Shown here: in pieces, positions 6,333-8,022 of the stretch
Layout of the letters: every line of letters starts with the position of its first letter
How positions within the stretch are numbered: the first letter of the stretch is position 1
NCBI GenBank assembly: GCA_030639705.1
Contig: DAOWKX010000048.1
Span: 1 to 8,022 of the forward strand
Reading direction: 5' to 3'
Length of the DNA: 8,022 bases
DNA from: Candidatus Aminicenantota bacterium
GTDB taxonomy: Bacteria > Acidobacteriota > Aminicenantia > UBA2199
The notes under the pieces: model-generated
Database searches by the model: none
Told to the model about the DNA's origin: nothing
The model's input: only the letters and a program-made list of their open reading frames with translations
Translations under genes and position numbers: made by a program

Positions 6333-6360
6333 AGAGTCTCATATGTTTCGTAACTTATTC
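6333..6360 (-). repeat. Right terminal inverted repeat of the insertion sequence
   Basis: Reverse complement matches the left end as described there. It lies upstream of the transposase gene, and its inner edge is 24 bases from the start codon, so the gene's promoter must lie in or next to it. Confidence 0.8.
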
Positions 6361-6367
6361 AATGGAT
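6361..6367. repeat. Target site duplication, right copy (AATGGAT)
   Basis: Seven bases identical to 5223-5229, directly abutting the right inverted repeat. They are also part of the relic transposase sequence that served as the target. Confidence 0.75.
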
Positions 6368-6413
6368 TAATAATAAAATCTTACCCTGAGTCTCATATGT
6401 ATGCAACCTATAC
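6361..6413 (+). pseudogene. Relic 3' end of a related insertion sequence, opposite orientation
   Basis: The reverse complement of 6373-6413 matches the left end of the intact element (5230-5270) at about 36 of 41 positions, including the G at the very tip. Read on the plus strand, it encodes LIIKSYPESHMYATYT, against YVIKSYPESHMCVTYT at the C-terminus of the intact transposase. This is therefore the 3' tip of a second, diverged element facing the other way, and the intact copy lies inside it. Its frame stays open into the following DNA, as the intact copy's would without its flank. Confidence 0.78.
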
Positions 6414-6460
6414 CGAAATCCACCACCTAAATTTGGATATTTCCCCAAAATCAAGAACAA

Positions 6461-6592
6461 GCAGGCGTGTCGGCTTCCCTTTGAACGGCTTGCGAATCCC
6501 ATTTCTCGCCAATATCGAAAATGGGATGAGACGCTCCCAAAAACGAGAAACGTTTTTGGGTAAAGTGAAAAGGGATAACGACTACAGCCTGC
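6461..6592. repeat. Nested palindrome: long outer stem enclosing two hairpins
   Basis: Outer arms pair as GCAGGC (6461-6466) with GCCTGC (6587-6592), GTGTCG (6467-6472) with CGAC-AC (6579-6585, one bulged T), and TCCCTTT (6476-6482) with AAAGGGA (6569-6575). This gives 19 pairs with a 3x3 internal loop and two single bulges. Inside are two hairpins: ATCCCATTT/AAATGGGAT (6496-6504 with 6519-6527) and a perfect 10-bp stem CCCAAAAACG/CGTTTTTGGG (6536-6545 with 6551-6560) with a 5-base loop. Together they form a three-way junction of 132 bases. No T-run follows on either strand, so it is not a terminator. It may be a structured RNA gene, a small palindromic mobile repeat or a recombination site. 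It lies upstream of, not within, the transcript from the promoter at 6630-6658. Confidence 0.7.
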
Positions 6593-6629
6593 GAAAGATT
6601 TGATAGTGAATTAAGGAATTATTAAGTCA

Positions 6630-6658
6630 TTGATTTCATCCCTTTTTCTTGTTATATT
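6630..6658 (+). promoter_or_regulatory. Sigma70-type promoter for the amidinohydrolase gene
   Basis: TTGATT (6630-6635) and TATATT (6653-6658) are separated by exactly 17 bases. The start would be near 6665, about 70 bases before the start codon. Confidence 0.5.
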
Positions 6659-6735
6659 CATATTGAATTTACCATATTCATAATCCGGGGAAACTGAAAC
6701 CTGCCAGACAGCTATTTGATTAACGGGAGGTAAAA

Positions 6736-7614
6736 ATGCATTTTGGTTGTCAGTCTGAATTCGGACAAATAAAAACAGTATTACTCAAACATCCAGGCGA
6801 TGCATTCATCAATCAAAAAAGTGTTGACTCGCAGTGGGAGGAACTCAATTACCTCACTTGTCCGGATTTCCATATCGTACTTGAAGAATACCGGTTTTTT
6901 GAATCTTTACTCAAAAAAAATAATCCTCAAATCTATTTCATGCCAATGGACAACAAAACCGGTCTGGATTCAATATATATACGGGACCCGGTGATCATGA
7001 TTAATAAAGGTGCGGTCTTAGGCAACATGGGCAAAAAACAACGTCAGGGAGAACCTTCTGCTGTTTGTGAATTCCTGGAAACCCATAATATTCCCATCCT
7101 CGGTGCCATAACCGGTAATGGTACCATGGAGGCCGGAGATGTGGTTGTATTTGATCATAAAACCATTGCCGTTGGCCACAGTTATCGAACCAATGGCGAA
7201 GGGATCAGACAGTTTAAAAACCTGACCGTGGATTTTATTGAAGAATTTGTCACGGTGCCTTTACCACACTGGAATGGTCCGGATAATATCCTTCATCTGA
7301 TGTCACTCATAAGCCCCATTGATCATGATCTGGCAGTAGTATATCCACGACTGCTCCCCATTCCCTTTCGAAACTGGCTGATCCAGAGAAGAATTAAGAT
7401 GATTGAGGTTCCAGATTCTGAGTACCTCACTATGGGTTGCAATATCCTTGCCACTGCTCCGAGAAATTGTATAATGATATCCGGAAATCCAGAAACCAAA
7501 AAAAGACTACAAGCTGAAGGTGTGGAGGTACAGGAATTTTCCGGAGAAGAACTCTGTAAAAAGGGAGGAGGTGGCCCCACCTGCCTGACCCGACCCCTTT
7601 ACCGAATGGGCTAA
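6736..7614 (+). CDS. Amidinohydrolase of the arginine deiminase/DDAH superfamily
   Basis: A 292-residue guanidine-modifying enzyme. Seen are SIYIRDP at 79-85, GNGTMEAGD at 127-135 (E132 and D135 at the acidic substrate-binding site), GHSYRTN at 147-153, the catalytic-His region NILHLMSLISPID at 184-196 (H187), MGCNILATAPRN at 233-244, and the C-terminal nucleophile block GGGGPTCLTRPLYR at 277-290 with C283. The complete Cys-His-acid set indicates an active enzyme that hydrolyses or transfers the amidino group of arginine or a methylated or related guanidine. Length (under 300) favours a dimethylarginine-hydrolase-like member over the roughly 400-residue classical arginine deiminase, but substrate cannot be fixed. 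GGGAGG (6725-6730) lies 5 bases before the ATG. It is a single gene with its own promoter; no arginine-catabolic genes are adjacent. Confidence 0.87.
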   Translation: MHFGCQSEFGQIKTVLLKHPGDAFINQKSVDSQWEELNYLTCPDFHIVLEEYRFFESLLKKNNPQIYFMPMDNKTGLDSIYIRDPVIMINKGAVLGNMGKKQRQGEPSAVCEFLETHNIPILGAITGNGTMEAGDVVVFDHKTIAVGHSYRTNGEGIRQFKNLTVDFIEEFVTVPLPHWNGPDNILHLMSLISPIDHDLAVVYPRLLPIPFRNWLIQRRIKMIEVPDSEYLTMGCNILATAPRNCIMISGNPETKKRLQAEGVEVQEFSGEELCKKGGGGPTCLTRPLYRMG

Positions 7615-7624
7615 AAAAAAGTTA

Positions 7625-7650
7625 AGGGGTCAAGTCTACTGTTGACTCTT
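7625..7650. repeat. REP-like hairpin at the 3' end of the transposase remnant
   Basis: A 9-pair stem (7625-7633 with 7642-7650, core GTCAA/TTGAC, with two G-T pairs) encloses an 8-base loop. On the minus strand it contains GTAG, the tetranucleotide typical of REP elements recognised by REP-associated tyrosine transposases; its last three bases are the TAG stop of the transposase remnant. It begins 10 bases after the amidinohydrolase stop codon, but no T-run follows it, so a terminator role is doubtful. Confidence 0.6.
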
Positions 7651-7902
7651 GCCAATCATCTCCTCCATTTTTTTTATTTTCTTTTGTAACCCCGGACTGT
7701 TTTTCAGTCTCTCTTTTGTTCGAATTAAAATCGTGCTGACTGAACTATATCGATGCAGAGAAAATTCCCTCCCTATCTCCTCTAATGTATCATTTCTCAA
7801 TTTCCTGGATAAAAATATGACAATATTCCTGGGTTCATTAAAAATCCCTCTAATACTTTTATGCAATACATCATCATGAACACCATAAAATTGACAAACC
7901 AC
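7636..7902 (-). pseudogene. C-terminal remnant of a REP-associated tyrosine transposase (DnaA-like tail)
   Basis: The frame encodes only the C-terminal tail found on many IS200-like/RAYT transposases of Desulfobacterota: CQFYGV, then RGIFNEPRNIVIFLSRKLRNDTLEEIGREF and HRYSSVSTILIRTKERL. This region resembles DnaA domain IV (the PRNIVIFLSRKL...LEEIG...YSSVST pattern). The catalytic Y1 domain with its HUH motif and Tyr, which should precede it, is missing. Reading further upstream, the frame meets an in-frame stop at 7912-7914 after sequence that belongs to an S1-domain gene on the other strand. A GTG at 7900-7902 could start translation but lacks a good ribosome site. I read this as a 5'-deleted pseudogene rather than a free-standing DnaA-like gene. 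The REP-like hairpin at its end supports the RAYT identity. Confidence 0.72.
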
Positions 7903-8022
7903 AGGAAGTTGTTAAGGCTGGTGATGAAGTTGAGGTCAAAATTCTCAGAGTTGATACGGAGGCAAGAAAGATAGGTCTGAGCCTTCGAAGGGCTCAATGG
8001 GCTGCCCAGGAGCAGGAAGACA
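7893..8022 (+). pseudogene. 5'-truncated S1-domain protein, probably ribosomal protein S1, running off the window
   Basis: In the plus frame with codons starting at 7893, the sequence reads DKPQEVVKAGDEVEVKIL followed by RVDTEARKIGLSLRRAQW and an acidic Gln/Glu-rich stretch. GDEVEVKIL.VD...RKIGLSL is the last part of an OB-fold S1 repeat as found in ribosomal protein S1 (30S subunit, mRNA binding); the acidic tail after it suggests the end of the last repeat. In-frame stops at 7818, 7839 and 7851 lie in the transposase remnant, and no ATG or well-placed alternative start lies between these stops and the S1 sequence, so the 5' part is absent. By eye it is richer in G and C than its surroundings. 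A full-length rpsA elsewhere would be expected. Another S1-domain protein is possible. Confidence 0.65.

Larger units (their letters stand above)
5230..6360 (-). mobile_element. Complete insertion sequence, 1131 bp, IS481-like
   Basis: The element spans one transposase gene bounded by imperfect terminal inverted repeats. Left end (5230-5256) reads GTATAGGTCAC-AC followed by ACATATGAGACTCT. The right end (6333-6360, reverse strand) reads GAATAAGTTACGAA followed by the same ACATATGAGACTCT. Both begin with G and share 14 identical inner bases. The direct repeat AATGGAT directly flanks both ends (5223-5229 and 6361-6367), as expected for a 7-bp target duplication. The agreement of inverted repeats and duplication at the same boundaries makes the limits firm. 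The element was inserted into the remains of a related element. Confidence 0.82.
6414..6735. other. Intergenic region holding a nested palindrome and a promoter
   Basis: This 322-base stretch between the relic element and the amidinohydrolase gene contains a large inverted-repeat structure (6461-6592) and a sigma70-type promoter (6630-6658). A plus-strand open frame runs through the relic and the palindrome to 6603, but it has no ribosome binding site, and its sequence is explained by the relic and the stems, so I do not call it a gene. Confidence 0.6.

Noticed and set aside
5230..6413. Insertion sequence with right border at 6413
   Set aside because: The 41-bp match between 5230-5270 and 6373-6413 is tempting, but it includes transposase coding sequence, and the 7-bp duplication and matching repeat place the border at 6360.
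6461..6592. Integron attC site
   Set aside because: The fold is suggestive, but the GTTRRRY and RYYYAAC core boxes are not at the ends and no integrase or cassette is present.
6343..6603. Plus-strand open frame of 86 codons
   Set aside because: Its N-terminal third is the relic transposase tail and the remainder runs through the nested palindrome; no ribosome binding site and no recognisable domain.
6414..6735. Guanidine or other riboswitch in front of the amidinohydrolase
   Set aside because: No motif of the known guanidine classes was recognised, and the best promoter lies downstream of the structured part, so it would not be in the leader.
7625..7650. Rho-independent terminator for the amidinohydrolase gene
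   Set aside because: The hairpin has no T-run after it on either strand, and its GTAG motif and position fit a REP-type element better.
7636..7902. Free-standing DnaA-like or Hda-type replication gene
   Set aside because: The FYGV...RG.FNEPRN lead and the adjoining REP-like hairpin indicate a transposase tail that has lost its catalytic domain.
1..8022. CRISPR array, tRNA or rRNA genes
   Set aside because: No regularly spaced direct repeats, cloverleaf patterns or rRNA signatures were seen on either strand.

Overview
The window is AT-rich bacterial DNA with compact gene clusters, good Shine-Dalgarno sites and several signs of strict anaerobic life: tandem MinD/Mrp-type ATPases carrying a 2[4Fe-4S] ferredoxin insert, two NifX/orange-protein-type metal-cofactor proteins, a DUF169 protein and a MOSC protein. 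This gene content, plus a transposase remnant with a DnaA-like tail and its REP-like hairpin, best fits an anaerobic Desulfobacterota-like (sulfate-reducer type) bacterium. That placement is inference; no phylogenetic marker longer than about 40 codons is present.

Layout. Positions 1-173 (minus) hold the start of a membrane-anchored protein cut by the window edge. Positions 412-1683 (minus) are a likely operon: a Fur-family regulator, then two small NifX-type proteins whose genes overlap by ATGA. Positions 1684-2079 are a divergent control region with a promoter on each strand and a Fur-box-like sequence just downstream of each -10 element. Positions 2080-4449 (plus) are a second operon: two ferredoxin-insert ATPases and a DUF169 protein. 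The two operons together resemble the orange-protein (ORP) loci of sulfate reducers, here apparently under Fur-type control.

Positions 4581-5075 (minus) encode a MOSC-domain protein with a TTG start. Positions 5230-6360 are a complete insertion sequence with a DDE transposase, imperfect terminal inverted repeats and a 7-bp target duplication. It sits inside the decayed 3' end of a related element lying in the opposite orientation. Positions 6461-6592 fold into a nested palindrome of one long outer stem and two inner hairpins, of unknown identity. Positions 6736-7614 (plus) encode an amidinohydrolase of the arginine deiminase/dimethylarginine dimethylaminohydrolase superfamily with its own promoter.

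The right end is a scar. The C-terminal, DnaA-like part of a REP-associated transposase (minus) meets, near position 7900, the C-terminal part of an S1-domain protein (plus, probably ribosomal protein S1), and both lack their 5' portions.

Working together: the Fur-family protein probably senses metal or peroxide and represses both its own operon and the divergent ATPase operon. The ATPases and NifX-type proteins would then handle an iron-sulfur or mixed-metal cofactor. Other genes look unlinked in function.
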